Both the position numbers and the translations under genes were made by a program. A stretch of DNA of 57,543 nucleotides from Desulfurellaceae bacterium bin18 (GTDB lineage Bacteria > Desulfobacterota > Binatia > Bin18): NCBI GenBank assembly GCA_002238415.1, contig MPMI01000037.1:1-57543 (forward strand), written 5' to 3'. The notes under the pieces are model-generated. The model ran no database searches. It had not been told where the DNA came from and worked only from the letters and a program-made list of their open reading frames with translations. This document shows positions 1 through 8,235 of the stretch, piece by piece (position 1 is the stretch's first letter; the number at the start of each line of letters is the position of its first letter).

Positions 1-1
1 G

Positions 2-70
2 TTTGTGGCTCCGCCGCTGCCGATCACCGGTGCCGTCGGCTCGCCGATCAATCCGCAAGCCATAAAATAG
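2..70 (+). CDS. C-terminal end of an unidentified protein (partial)
   Basis: Frame 2 is open from the window edge to a TAG at 68-70. It reads as a plausible protein tail of 22 residues ending in SPINPQAIK. The next gene starts 21 bases downstream with its own Shine-Dalgarno site (GGAG at 81-84), so the two are probably co-transcribed with the selenoprotein gene. Too little is visible to name the product. Confidence 0.5.
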   Translation, partial: FVAPPLPITGAVGSPINPQAIK

Positions 71-91
71 TAACCCACCTGGAGAATTGTT

Positions 92-1177
92 ATGCCAGAA
101 GTGGCTGATTTACACTCTCATCGCATTCAGGCCCAAGATGACCCGGTTGAACTGCTCTACGAGCGTGGGGTTACCGATGGCCTGCCCGTCGTACCGCCGA
201 CGGAAGACCGTGTCACGCGGATGCTGGCGGCAACGAACCGCGACCCCCAGGAAATCATTGGCGAAATCGGTCCAAACTACGGCCGGGCCAGTGTCGAGAA
301 AATTGCGATTAATGCGGTCATGGCTGGCTGCCACCCCTCATATTTCCCGGTAGTGTTGGCTGGGGTTGAGGCCATGTGCGAAGAGCAATTCTGCATACAC
401 GGCATCAACGTCACGACCTTCTCGGCCTCGCCTATGGCGATTATCAACGGACCCATTCGCCATGAGGTCGGCGTCAACTGCGGCCATAACGCCCTTGGCC
501 ACGGTTTTCGGGCCAATGCCACCATAGGCCGGGCGCTGCGGCTGATCATTATCAACATCGGTGGGGCCAAGCCGCACGAGATCACCAAGGCGACCATGGG
601 TCATCCGGCGCAGTACACATTTTGCGTGGGCGAGAATGAAGAAGACAGCCCGTGGGAGCCTCTCCACGTGGAAAAAGGCTATACCGCCGACCAGAGCACG
701 ATTACGCTCTTTGGCGGTCACTCACCCATGCAGATCAACGACCACGCCAGCCGCAGCGCGGAACAATTGGCGCTGTCACTCGGCTGGACCATGGCTGCAC
801 TGTGGAATCATAAAAACTATCCGCTCTTCTCCGATTCCGTACTCGTGGTGGGTCCCGAACACGCCAAAACGTTTGCCCAAGACGGCTGGTCCAAGAACGA
901 CCTGCGCCAATTCCTGTACGAAAATATTCGGCGGCCGTTGCGCGAACTCCGTCCGGGCGTCAATGGCGGCGAAGGCGTTGGGGTCAGCATGCTGCGCACA
1001 CCCAAGAAAGACCGCGAGCCCCCAACCGATGACACCCTCTTTCCGAAGTTCCCTAAAGCGGAGAACATTGTTATTATCGTAGCCGGTGGTACGGCCGGTC
1101 GATTTTCCGCCGCGGTCCAAGGCTGGGCCGGGTTTGACGCCGGTAGCCGGATTACAACCAAGGAGATAAAAAAGTAA
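92..1177 (+). CDS. Conserved 361-aa protein, partner of the UGSC-type selenoprotein
   Basis: I recognise no named catalytic domain. The protein is soluble, with no signal peptide or membrane segment. It has motifs that look conserved, notably GLPVVPPTEDRV near residue 35, a Cys/His-rich stretch NCGHNALGHG near residue 130, and GGTAGRFSA near the C-terminus. Several cysteines lie in the first half. The ATG at 92 is preceded by GGAG with 7-base spacing. The gene ends 14 bases before the selenoprotein gene, which has an AGGAGG site, so the two form an operon. Inference: it is the protein partner or substrate-binding component of a redox reaction carried out with the selenoprotein. The gene call is secure and the function unknown. 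Confidence 0.85.
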   Translation: MPEVADLHSHRIQAQDDPVELLYERGVTDGLPVVPPTEDRVTRMLAATNRDPQEIIGEIGPNYGRASVEKIAINAVMAGCHPSYFPVVLAGVEAMCEEQFCIHGINVTTFSASPMAIINGPIRHEVGVNCGHNALGHGFRANATIGRALRLIIINIGGAKPHEITKATMGHPAQYTFCVGENEEDSPWEPLHVEKGYTADQSTITLFGGHSPMQINDHASRSAEQLALSLGWTMAALWNHKNYPLFSDSVLVVGPEHAKTFAQDGWSKNDLRQFLYENIRRPLRELRPGVNGGEGVGVSMLRTPKKDREPPTDDTLFPKFPKAENIVIIVAGGTAGRFSAAVQGWAGFDAGSRITTKEIKK

Positions 1178-1191
1178 AGAGGAGGTACGCT

Positions 1192-1737
1192 ATGGGCGAG
1201 ATGTTACTCGATCCGACCGATACGGTCGAACGTTCTCAGAAAGACTTTGCGCCTCGGCTCGACTCGCTGGCCGGGACAACCATCGGCTTGCTTGATATCA
1301 GCAAAGCAAAGGGCTCCTTTTTCCTCGATCGTGTCGAGGAGGTGCTCCGCGAGCAGTATGGCGTCAAAGAGGTGTTACGGCGCATGAAGCCCACGGTCAC
1401 ACGCCCGGCACCCGAGCCTATTCGGGTGGAGTTGCGCGAAAAGTGTGATGCCGTCATTGAAGCCCTCAGCGATTGAGGGGCCTGCATATCGTGCAGTTCG
1501 CACGATGTCATCCACTTTGAAGAAAACGGTATCCCAACGGCAAACGTGACCACTACGGAATTCATTGGCGCGGCCAACGCGCAGTGCTCCGCGCTGGGGA
1601 TGGCTCAGTATCAGCCTATTTTGGTTACGCATCCGATTCAGCCTAAGACCGAGGCCGAAGTCAGAGCTTTGGCGGACCAGGTCATTGACCAGATTATCGG
1701 CAAGCTGCTCAAACACAAAGAGCAACAAGCGGCGTAG
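1192..1737 (+). CDS. UGSC-type selenoprotein with Sec at residue 95 (UGA read through)
   Basis: An ATG at 1192 with a strong AGGAGG site opens a frame interrupted only by TGA at 1474-1476. Past the TGA the same frame stays open to TAG at 1735-1737, giving 181 residues. The residues after the UGA read GAC, then ISCSSHDVIHFEENGIP and TTTEFIGAANAQ. This is the conserved core of the UGSC (seleno)protein family, with the motif here as U95-G-A-C98. A U-x-x-C arrangement implies a thiol/selenol redox site. A hairpin fitting the bacterial SECIS pattern starts 9 bases after the UGA. A terminator follows the TAG and none lies between the two halves. Seen: the frame, motif and hairpin. Known: UGSC proteins are a recognised bacterial selenoprotein family of unknown reaction. 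A naive call would give a 94-aa fragment at 1192-1476 and a 63-aa fragment at 1546-1737. Confidence 0.88.
1486..1508 (+). promoter_or_regulatory. Bacterial SECIS element (selenocysteine insertion hairpin)
   Basis: ATCGTGC (1488-1494) pairs perfectly with GCACGAT (1500-1506) around the loop AGTTC. U-G and A-U pairs at the base extend the stem to 9 bp. The apical loop begins 19 bases after the UGA and has G as its second base. Spacing, small loop and early loop G match the known bSECIS pattern bound by SelB. The hairpin lies within the coding sequence, as is usual in bacteria. Confidence 0.85.
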
Positions 1738-1762
1738 ACTACGCTTACCGAGCAACCGCAAG

Positions 1763-1799
1763 AAAAAAGAGGCAGTCTACATCGGACTGCCTCTTTTTT
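1763..1799. terminator. Bidirectional Rho-independent terminator
   Basis: A perfect 15-bp inverted repeat (AAAAAAGAGGCAGTC and its complement) surrounds a 7-base loop and ends in TTTTTT. The A-run on the left gives a U-run on the other strand. It can therefore end both the selenoprotein operon and the convergent gene at 1822-2304. Confidence 0.9.
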
Positions 1800-1821
1800 C
1801 ATTTTATGAAGAAGGGTCTTG

Positions 1822-2304
1822 TTACGCTGCTTCTTTGAGCCGTGGCCGGGCGATAATGGGGTGATGTAACGCACGTCGTGGAATTTCAACCGGTCGCTCG
1901 GCTTTCTGCTTGTTGAGGCCACGCCGGATGTACTCGGGATCAATCCCGAGTACGGAGCAGATGTTCACAAATGAGAACGGCCATTGATAGTCGTCCGTAA
2001 AAAACCACTGCTCCGCTTCCTTTGCGATACGATAATCACGAAAACGGGGTGTCCCAAACTGTTTCTGAAAGCACTCAATCGCGTCCTCCAGAACGGCTTG
2101 CATGAGCGCAACTTCTCCGCGGACGTAGGAGTACTGACGTGGTGAACTGTGGAACTGTTCGGGTAAAACGGCTGCCGGGATGAGGGCTTCTCGTTCTGCC
2201 AGTCTCCCCCGCTCAAAAAGAAAACGCCTCGCTTTTGTTTCGAGGTCTGGTGTCTCGTAAGAAGTAGAAGCGACTTCGCGTGAGTCAGTAGACGCTGTTT
2301 TCAT
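1822..2304 (-). CDS. Conserved hypothetical protein, 160 aa
   Basis: The start at 2304 (MKTASTDS) is chosen because AGGGAGG lies 8 bases upstream; the frame stays open further upstream but through low-complexity leader sequence. The protein is soluble and basic at its C-terminus. It has a distinctive WPFSFVNICSVLGIDPEYIRRGL segment (in pieces: WPFSFVN near residue 111, then ICSVLGIDPEYIRRGL). That segment resembles a short conserved module in other deltaproteobacteria-like genomes and may be a helical DNA- or protein-binding element. I know no function for it. It converges with the selenoprotein operon and shares its terminator. Confidence 0.7.
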   Translation of the reverse strand: MKTASTDSREVASTSYETPDLETKARRFLFERGRLAEREALIPAAVLPEQFHSSPRQYSYVRGEVALMQAVLEDAIECFQKQFGTPRFRDYRIAKEAEQWFFTDDYQWPFSFVNICSVLGIDPEYIRRGLNKQKAERPVEIPRRALHHPIIARPRLKEAA

Positions 2305-2311
2305 GTATCGA

Positions 2312-2381
2312 TCCTCCCTGATTGTCCCTCTATCCCTTGTATGAATATTGGTCCTCCCTGATTGCCTTCCTATCCTTTGTA
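2312..2381 (-). repeat. Tandem imperfect duplication of a ribosome-binding leader
   Basis: Two 30-base units (2312-2341 and 2352-2381) match at 25 of 30 positions with a 40-base period. On the minus strand each contains AATCAGGGAGGA. Only the copy next to the gene is followed by an ATG at the proper distance. This looks like a duplicated 5' leader. Confidence 0.6.
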
Positions 2382-2549
2382 CCCGTTGGCTTCTCATTTT
2401 CTTTCCTCTTCTTACTCTCAATAGACGTTTCCCATCCATTAAAATTCACGCTGCATGAATAATCGTCAGACACACCAGCCCTTGATATCGAGCGGTGCTT
2501 GTGTGTACATCGGCACGTCTTGACTCACGCGGTAAGGAGCTTGGCACGT

Positions 2550-2807
2550 ATGCCCACACACACCTCTTTCGCTGATAACGCAGAATGGATCGGCGCCGTC
2601 GGGGTTAGCCTATTGCTGGGAGCGTTTTTCCTGAATCTCTTTGGCTGGATGAAGAGTGATTCCAGGGCCTATCAAGCGCTCAACGCCATTGGGGCCGGGA
2701 TCGCCTGCTATGCCTCGTATCTGATCGACTTCCTGCCTTTTGTTGTGCTGGAAGGAACCTGGAGCCTTGTTGCTGTCAGCGCGTTCATCCACAAACGAAA
2801 GGCGTGA
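2550..2807 (+). CDS. CBU_0592-family small membrane protein
   Basis: This 85-residue protein starts at the ATG at 2550 behind AAGGAG (2534-2539); the longer in-frame GTG start at 2499 has no such site. It has about three hydrophobic segments (near residues 13-29, 40-56 and 58-74) and short polar termini, ending in the basic tail HKRKA. The pattern WIGAVGVSLLLGAFFLN followed by NAIGAGIACYAS matches the CBU_0592 family of small bacterial inner-membrane proteins. Function is unknown. It lies just upstream of a DUF502 membrane protein in the same direction. Confidence 0.8.
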   Translation: MPTHTSFADNAEWIGAVGVSLLLGAFFLNLFGWMKSDSRAYQALNAIGAGIACYASYLIDFLPFVVLEGTWSLVAVSAFIHKRKA

Positions 2808-2874
2808 ACACGCCCCCCCTTTCTTGCGAAGCCCTGGACTCTTACTCTACCATTTGGACGAAAGAGGATTGCCT

Positions 2875-3606
2875 ATGGATGGAGGAGCCGCTGTAAGGCG
2901 GAAACGAGCTACATCGCGTTTTGTCCGTAACACCTTCCTGACCGGACTGCTGATTCTTATTCCTCTGGTGGCGACGTATTTATTGGTCGCCTTTTTGTTT
3001 GACCTCCTCAGCGGAGCCGGTGCGCCCATCATGCGGACCCTGTTTGGTCCGCTCCAACGGCTTGAAAGCTTTTGGTGGCTGGAGCCGATTACGCCGGTGG
3101 CCAATATTGTCCTGGCCCTGGCTATTATCTTTCTCCTGGGTCTGGTGGGCACGAATTTTATCGGGCGACAGATTTTGGATGCGGTGAATACCCTGATCCT
3201 GCGCCTGCCCCTTGTGAGCAGCATCTATAGCGCAGTCAAACAAATGGTGGAGACCTTTCAGGGACCGTCCGGCAGCTTTCAGCGCGTCGTTCTTCTCCAA
3301 TATCCGCGCCAGGGGATGTGGGTGATGGGGCTGGTTGCCACGGAACGGGACGACACGCTGGGACTCTCCTCTGCCCCGCAGCTACTCTCCGTCTTTATTC
3401 CCACTACACCAAACCCAACCTCAGGGTTTCTGGTTATGGTGCCGCCGGAGGAGGTGGTTGAAGTCGATTATACCGTCGAAGAAGCGTTCAAGTTCATTGT
3501 CTCTTCCGGCATTGTTGGTCAGCCCTTCGTCCTGAAAGAGGTGGTGAGTACTGATATAGCAAGCGTGCCAGACTTGGACGGTGAAAAAGAGGAAGGAGTT
3601 CTATAG
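2875..3606 (+). CDS. DUF502-family inner-membrane protein
   Basis: A 243-residue protein with a basic N-terminus (VRRKRATSRFVRN) followed by two transmembrane helices, roughly residues 20-42 and 73-95. A soluble beta-rich domain follows, with the family's hallmark LPLVSSIYSAVKQ segment near residue 120 and the VFIPTTPNPTSGFL segment near residue 180. Both identify COG2928/DUF502. The start at 2875 is preceded by AGAGGA; the longer frame upstream overlaps the previous gene. Function is unknown, though DUF502 proteins are widespread in Gram-negatives and plants. The stop codon abuts the ATG of the next gene, so the two are translationally close. Confidence 0.85.
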   Translation: MDGGAAVRRKRATSRFVRNTFLTGLLILIPLVATYLLVAFLFDLLSGAGAPIMRTLFGPLQRLESFWWLEPITPVANIVLALAIIFLLGLVGTNFIGRQILDAVNTLILRLPLVSSIYSAVKQMVETFQGPSGSFQRVVLLQYPRQGMWVMGLVATERDDTLGLSSAPQLLSVFIPTTPNPTSGFLVMVPPEEVVEVDYTVEEAFKFIVSSGIVGQPFVLKEVVSTDIASVPDLDGEKEEGVL

Positions 3607-4485
3607 ATGGACAAGATAGTTATCAAAGCCTGTCTGAATGGCGTGCGTGGTCGCGAGCAAAGCCAGAACGTCCCGTGGACGCCACAAGAAGTTGCGGCCG
3701 AGGCCAAGCGCAGCGCGGAGGCGGGCGCGTCCATCGTTCATATCCATGCCCGCACAAATGATGGTGGTATCAGCTATGACCCTGAGTGGTATGCGGAAGC
3801 CGACCGCCTGATTCGGGAACAGACCGATCTTATTATCAATCACACCACCGCGCGCATGCCAAATGCGTCGATTGATCAGGTGTTACGCTATCTGCGTGAA
3901 ACGCCTGACCCGGTTGATATGATCTCCCTCAACACCGGGAGTATCGCTATCAATACGCCGCTGGTGAATGGCACCCGACAAACGATGGCGCTTCCGAACT
4001 CCTATGAGGATATTCGCCAGACCATTCTTGTGTGTCGCGAACGCGGCATAGTACCTGAGCCGACCGTCCTCGATACGGGTTTTTTGTCCAATGTCGTCTT
4101 GCTTGTAGAAGACGGCCTGCTGCCCACTCCGCACTACCTCCTGGTTGAGTTCTCAGGACGATTTGGTGCTGGCTTTCAGATCATGCCGGGCACGCCGCGC
4201 AGCTATGCCTATATAACGGACTGCGTCAAAGAGGTCTTTCCGAATGCCACCTGGATTGCCCACGGTATAGAGGACAGCGTCTTCACCATTGCCGGCCTGG
4301 CGATTACCACCGGCGCACACGTCCGGGTGGGTTTCGAGGATCGGGCAACTCGTATCGATGGCTCCGTAGCGAGCAGCAACGCTGATTACGTTTCGTGGGT
4401 GACCGAAGTCGCCCGGGCACATGGACGCGAACCAGCCACGCCGCGGGAAGCGCGGCAGATTCTTGGCGTACCGCACCATCCATAA
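3607..4485 (+). CDS. Beta-keto acid cleavage enzyme (BKACE, DUF849 family)
   Basis: BKACE enzymes are zinc-dependent TIM barrels. They condense a beta-keto acid with acetyl-CoA and cleave it to acetoacetate and a new CoA ester. The metal ligands are visible as HIHAR (H45, H47), and the HVRVGFED segment supplies R240, E244 and D245, equivalent to the catalytic residues of 3-keto-5-aminohexanoate cleavage enzyme. Length (292 aa) is typical. The ATG follows the preceding TAG directly, with AAGGAG at 3593-3598. The family covers many beta-keto acid substrates, so the substrate cannot be read from sequence. The following methyltransferase is 35 bases away on the same strand. Confidence 0.9.
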   Translation: MDKIVIKACLNGVRGREQSQNVPWTPQEVAAEAKRSAEAGASIVHIHARTNDGGISYDPEWYAEADRLIREQTDLIINHTTARMPNASIDQVLRYLRETPDPVDMISLNTGSIAINTPLVNGTRQTMALPNSYEDIRQTILVCRERGIVPEPTVLDTGFLSNVVLLVEDGLLPTPHYLLVEFSGRFGAGFQIMPGTPRSYAYITDCVKEVFPNATWIAHGIEDSVFTIAGLAITTGAHVRVGFEDRATRIDGSVASSNADYVSWVTEVARAHGREPATPREARQILGVPHHP

Positions 4486-4520
4486 GAAATCGTCCGGAAG
4501 GTAGCCAGAAGGTAAAGCGT

Positions 4521-5318
4521 ATGACGACTCCGTATTATAAACAACACTGGATTGAGATCGATGCGGCGCGCCTGTCGGTCTATGAGTCTTTATTGCGCTA
4601 CGAGCCGCGCATGGAGCCGCTGCTGGCCCCGCTTGAGCTCCAGCCCGGCCTGTCTGTGCTGGATGTCGGCTCCGGTCCTGGCTCGACCACCCTGGAACTG
4701 GGGCGACGGGTCGGTCCCACAGGAAGAGTCGTTGGGGTTGATATTAACGCGGAGTTCGTCGCCCAGGCCGGTGTGAAAGCCCTGGAGGCCAGCCAGCCGC
4801 AGGTAAGTTTTCAGCAAGCCGACTTTCCTCCTCTGCCCTTTGATTCCGGGATGTTTGATCGGGTCTTGTGTAAAAACGTCCTCGAATACGTAGACTCTGC
4901 CCAGCAGACCGTCCAAGACATTGCGCGCGTCACTCGGCCAGGTGGAGTCATTGTTCTCATAGATAGTGACTGGGAGATGCTCGCCCTGGATGTGAGTGAT
5001 GAGGCGTTACACGACCGCGTGCTCGCAGCGATTACAACCACAGCCATGCGCGAGCCACGCATCGGACGCAAGCTGCGCCGGCTGTGTACGCTCGCAAAGC
5101 TCCAAGACATCAGGGTAAAGATATTCGCCAGTCCAGATGTCAAAGGACACGCCATGCGTATGCTGGAGAATAACTGGTACCAGTACGCCTGCGACTCTGG
5201 CAAAGTGACTCAGGCTGAGGCAGACGCTTGGCGAGAAGACGTTCGTCTACGGCTGAAGAATGAAGAATACTGTTTTTGCTTGCCGCAGTTTGTGGTGTCC
5301 GCGCGAAAAGCAGAATGA
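4521..5318 (+). CDS. SAM-dependent class I methyltransferase
   Basis: A 265-residue soluble protein with a Rossmann methyltransferase core. Motif I is VLDVGSGPG near residue 50, followed by the acidic VVGVDIN strand end. QADFPPLPF and the FDRVLCKNVLEYV stretch follow the UbiE/MenG-like Methyltransf_11 layout. The C-terminal 100 residues are mostly helical. The start at 4521 is chosen because AGAAGG lies 8 bases upstream; a longer frame reads back into the BKACE gene. Substrate unknown. It is co-directional with the keto-acid cleavage enzyme and ends just before a terminator. Confidence 0.85.
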   Translation: MTTPYYKQHWIEIDAARLSVYESLLRYEPRMEPLLAPLELQPGLSVLDVGSGPGSTTLELGRRVGPTGRVVGVDINAEFVAQAGVKALEASQPQVSFQQADFPPLPFDSGMFDRVLCKNVLEYVDSAQQTVQDIARVTRPGGVIVLIDSDWEMLALDVSDEALHDRVLAAITTTAMREPRIGRKLRRLCTLAKLQDIRVKIFASPDVKGHAMRMLENNWYQYACDSGKVTQAEADAWREDVRLRLKNEEYCFCLPQFVVSARKAE

Positions 5319-5333
5319 CGAACAGGCTAGGGG

Positions 5334-5369
5334 AGAAAGCGAGGTAGTATTCCAGCTACCTCGCTTTCT
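5334..5369. terminator. Bidirectional terminator hairpin
   Basis: A perfect 14-bp inverted repeat (AGAAAGCGAGGTAG and its complement) surrounds an 8-base loop between two converging genes, the methyltransferase (stop 5318) and the amidase (stop 5386). The arms end in AAAG/CTTT rather than a long U-tract, so efficiency is uncertain. Confidence 0.7.
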
Positions 5370-5385
5370 GACTCATCACAGCGAT

Positions 5386-6900
5386 TTACCGCTCCTGCCA
5401 GGGCACCTGCTTTTCAAAGGCATGACCGACACGTAAGAGGGTGGCGTCATCAAAATGGCGTCCGGTCAGCATGAGGCCGACCGGCAGACCATCAACCTTC
5501 CCGCAGGGAACGGTGAGTGAGGGATGACCGGTCATATCAAACGGTGCCGTGTTGCCGAGCATATTCCAGCCGAATTGTAGTGAGTCGAGCGGCCCCATAT
5601 TGGGAACATAGCGATGGGCCGTCATCGGCGTTGTTGGCATCACAAGGATGTCGAAGCGTTCGAGGACCTGGTCATAGGCGGCCTGGAGGGCGCGTCGTTG
5701 GTTTTGGGCCTTGGCGTATAAACGGCCATAATAGGCTTGGTTCAGATAACTGCCGACCAGGGTCACAAACTTGGCTTGGTGGGGCAGGTCCTGAGCCTGG
5801 GCCTTGAGCGATTTGCCTAAGGTATTCATCAGGCTTTCATTGTATAACCCCTTCCAGTGGTAGCCGACACCATTGCCATACACCAAAGCCGTCATCCCTT
5901 CAGCAATTAAGGCCCAGGTAATCCCACCGGCTTCAAGATGGGCCGGAATAGAGACTTCTTCCGCCTGCGCCCCAAGGTCTTGCAAGGCGTTGACGGCTGC
6001 GTGGACCTTTGTGTCAACATCCGGCTGTGACACGGGTGTTACAAATCCCTCTTTGACGACCCCCAAGCGAAGACCCTGGATGCTCTGCCCCAGGACTTGC
6101 GTGTAGGGTTGCACCGGAACCTCGGATTGGCGTGGGTCGAGCGGATCTTTCCCCGCAATGACTTCAAGCAGCAGGGCGGTGTCTGCCACGGTTTCCGCCA
6201 TCGGACCGGTGTGGTCAAAGGTGTTATCGATCCCGACGATACCCGTGTATGGAACGAGGCTATGGGTCGGCTTGAGCCCTACGACACCGCACCACGAGGC
6301 CGGAATGCGAATGGAGCCACCCTGGTCCCCGCCGATAGTCAGGTCAATGTCAGTATACGACAGGGCGGCCCCGGAGCCGCCGGACGAACCGCCGGCCATA
6401 TGGTCGGGATTATGCTGATTACGGGTCGGGCCATAGGCGCTGGTATGACCACCACCCGAGAAGGCAAAATTGTCCATATTCAGGATGGCGGTAATCTCGC
6501 CGCCGGCATCAAGGATGCGGGTGATAATAGTCGCATCAATGTCCGGCACATAGCCGCTCAGCACCAGGGAGGCACACGTCATGGGAATACCGGCAATACT
6601 CACGTTGTCCTTAATGCCGAGGCGCTTCCCGGCCAGCTTGCCCGAAGGTGCGCCCTTGATGGAACAGCGCCGGACTATGGCGTTGAGCGGGTCGTCCGCA
6701 CGGCTCGGACGGCTACCGGGCTCGCGCTCACGATAGCTAATCTCCGGCAGGTTCGCGGGCGCTTGGTCGAGTGCGTCCAGGGCGGCAAACATATCCGGCA
6801 GCATGGCCTCATACGCCTCGGCCTCTTCCGCACTCAACTCGAAGTGGTTGGCCTGAGCCAAACGGTGGAAATCATCTTTGGTCGGTTTGCGCAGTGACAT
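5386..6900 (-). CDS. Amidase signature enzyme, enantioselective (AmdA) type
   Basis: Hydrolyses an amide to acid plus ammonia through the Ser-cisSer-Lys triad. The triad is seen as K97 (GIKDN), S172 in AGGSSGGSG and S196 in GGDQGGSIRIP. These lie one residue from the positions known in the Rhodococcus enantioselective amidase (K96, S171, S195), and the surrounding blocks resemble that enzyme to the end (FDMTGHPSLTVP, TGRHFDDATLLRVG). Length is 504 aa. The start at 6900 follows AGAGGA; the longer frame upstream has no ribosome-binding site. In other bacteria this subfamily often acts after nitrile hydratase, but no nitrile hydratase genes are in this window. It is divergent from the neighbouring CoA-transferase gene. 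Confidence 0.9.
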   Translation of the reverse strand: MSLRKPTKDDFHRLAQANHFELSAEEAEAYEAMLPDMFAALDALDQAPANLPEISYREREPGSRPSRADDPLNAIVRRCSIKGAPSGKLAGKRLGIKDNVSIAGIPMTCASLVLSGYVPDIDATIITRILDAGGEITAILNMDNFAFSGGGHTSAYGPTRNQHNPDHMAGGSSGGSGAALSYTDIDLTIGGDQGGSIRIPASWCGVVGLKPTHSLVPYTGIVGIDNTFDHTGPMAETVADTALLLEVIAGKDPLDPRQSEVPVQPYTQVLGQSIQGLRLGVVKEGFVTPVSQPDVDTKVHAAVNALQDLGAQAEEVSIPAHLEAGGITWALIAEGMTALVYGNGVGYHWKGLYNESLMNTLGKSLKAQAQDLPHQAKFVTLVGSYLNQAYYGRLYAKAQNQRRALQAAYDQVLERFDILVMPTTPMTAHRYVPNMGPLDSLQFGWNMLGNTAPFDMTGHPSLTVPCGKVDGLPVGLMLTGRHFDDATLLRVGHAFEKQVPWQER

Positions 6901-7071
6901 AATATCCTCTCTTTCGTGGCGTGCTCTCTCCTTTGGACATGGCATACCTTGGCGGACTTTGTCCAGTGGAAACGAACGAATCAAGGAATTTCTGCTGGAT
7001 GGGCAGGCAGAGAGTATGCTAGAAAGCCGCCTAGCAGTGTGCGCTGACTGTCGCTCAAAAGGAGGTTCCCC

Positions 7072-8226
7072 ATGCCATTGTCCCACATCCGCGTGATTGA
7101 CCTGACCCGAGCCCGTGCCGGACCGACCTGTGTGCGCCAGTTGGCCGATATGGGCGCTCAGGTGATAAAAATCGAGCAGCCCCAAGACGATGGCGAATGG
7201 GGTCGGCACGGCTTCGATTTCCAAAACCTGCACCGCAATAAACGCTGCATGGTGCTCAACCTGAAGGATAAGCGTGGCAAGCGGATTCTGAAACAGCTCG
7301 TCAAAAAATCAGACGTGTTGGTGGAAAATTATCGGCCGAATGTCAAAAAACGTCTCGGTATAGACTACGAATCTCTCCGGCCACTGAACCCGCGGCTTGT
7401 CTACGCCAGCATATCGGGCTTTGGACAGACCGGGCCCTATAAAGATCGCCCCGGCTACGATCAGGTTGCCCAGGGAATGGGAGGGCTGATGAGCATCACC
7501 GGGCAGCCTGGAGGCGGCCCGGTCCGCGCCGGGATTCCAGTGGCCGACCTGAGTGCCGGGCTGCTGGCCGCCCAGGGTATCTTCGTTGCCCTGCTCGAAC
7601 GCGAACGGTCAGGAGAAGGCCAGTGGGTCCATACCTCACTGCTGGAAGCCATGGTTACTATGCTTGACTTTCAGGCCACGCGCTGGCTCATGGGCAAAGA
7701 AGTGCCGCCCCAGGCCGGTAATAATCATCCAACCGTGATTCCCACCGGCACCTTCAAGGTCAAGGATGGTCACATCAATATTGCTACCACCAACCATATG
7801 TGGAAGCGGCTGTGTGAGGTGCTGGGTGATGCCGCCTTGGCCGAAGACGAACGGTTTTCCTCTCCGGGCAGGCGCTCGAAAAACCGGGATGCCCTGACCC
7901 CCATTCTTGAAGAGAAACTCAAAGACAGGACCGTGGACGAATGGATTGATACGTTGAACGCGGCTGGCATTCCGTGCGGTCCCATTCTGTCTATTGATAA
8001 GGTTTTTGACAATGAACAGGTCCGGCACCTTGGGCTCGCGCATGCGATTGAGCACCCGGCGCTCGGGCCTATCCAGATTCTTGGTCTGCCGGTAACGCTG
8101 AGTCGGACTCCGGCCAGCATTCGCACGCCGACCGCGGAGAGAGGCCAGCATACGGACGAAATTTTGAGAGAGCTGGGGGTGGATGAGGCAGAGATCGGGC
8201 AGCTTCGCAAAGACGCGGTAATCTGA
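7072..8226 (+). CDS. Family III CoA-transferase (CaiB/BaiF)
   Basis: Transfers CoA between carboxylic acids through a mixed anhydride on an aspartate. That residue is visible as D159 in GIPVADLSAG. The N-terminal IRVIDLTRARAGP, the GADVIKIE-like VIKIEQP and the VLVENYRPN motif are the usual family signatures. The length of 384 aa is normal. AAAGGAGG lies just upstream of the ATG. The gene is transcribed away from the amidase, so the 170-base gap between them should hold both promoters. Substrate unknown. Confidence 0.9.
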   Translation: MPLSHIRVIDLTRARAGPTCVRQLADMGAQVIKIEQPQDDGEWGRHGFDFQNLHRNKRCMVLNLKDKRGKRILKQLVKKSDVLVENYRPNVKKRLGIDYESLRPLNPRLVYASISGFGQTGPYKDRPGYDQVAQGMGGLMSITGQPGGGPVRAGIPVADLSAGLLAAQGIFVALLERERSGEGQWVHTSLLEAMVTMLDFQATRWLMGKEVPPQAGNNHPTVIPTGTFKVKDGHINIATTNHMWKRLCEVLGDAALAEDERFSSPGRRSKNRDALTPILEEKLKDRTVDEWIDTLNAAGIPCGPILSIDKVFDNEQVRHLGLAHAIEHPALGPIQILGLPVTLSRTPASIRTPTAERGQHTDEILRELGVDEAEIGQLRKDAVI

Positions 8227-8235
8227 TCCGTTGCC

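Noticed and set aside
1546..1737. A separate 63-aa gene starting at GTG 1546
   Set aside because: It is in the same frame as 1192-1476 and continues the conserved protein across the UGA; it has no ribosome-binding site of its own.
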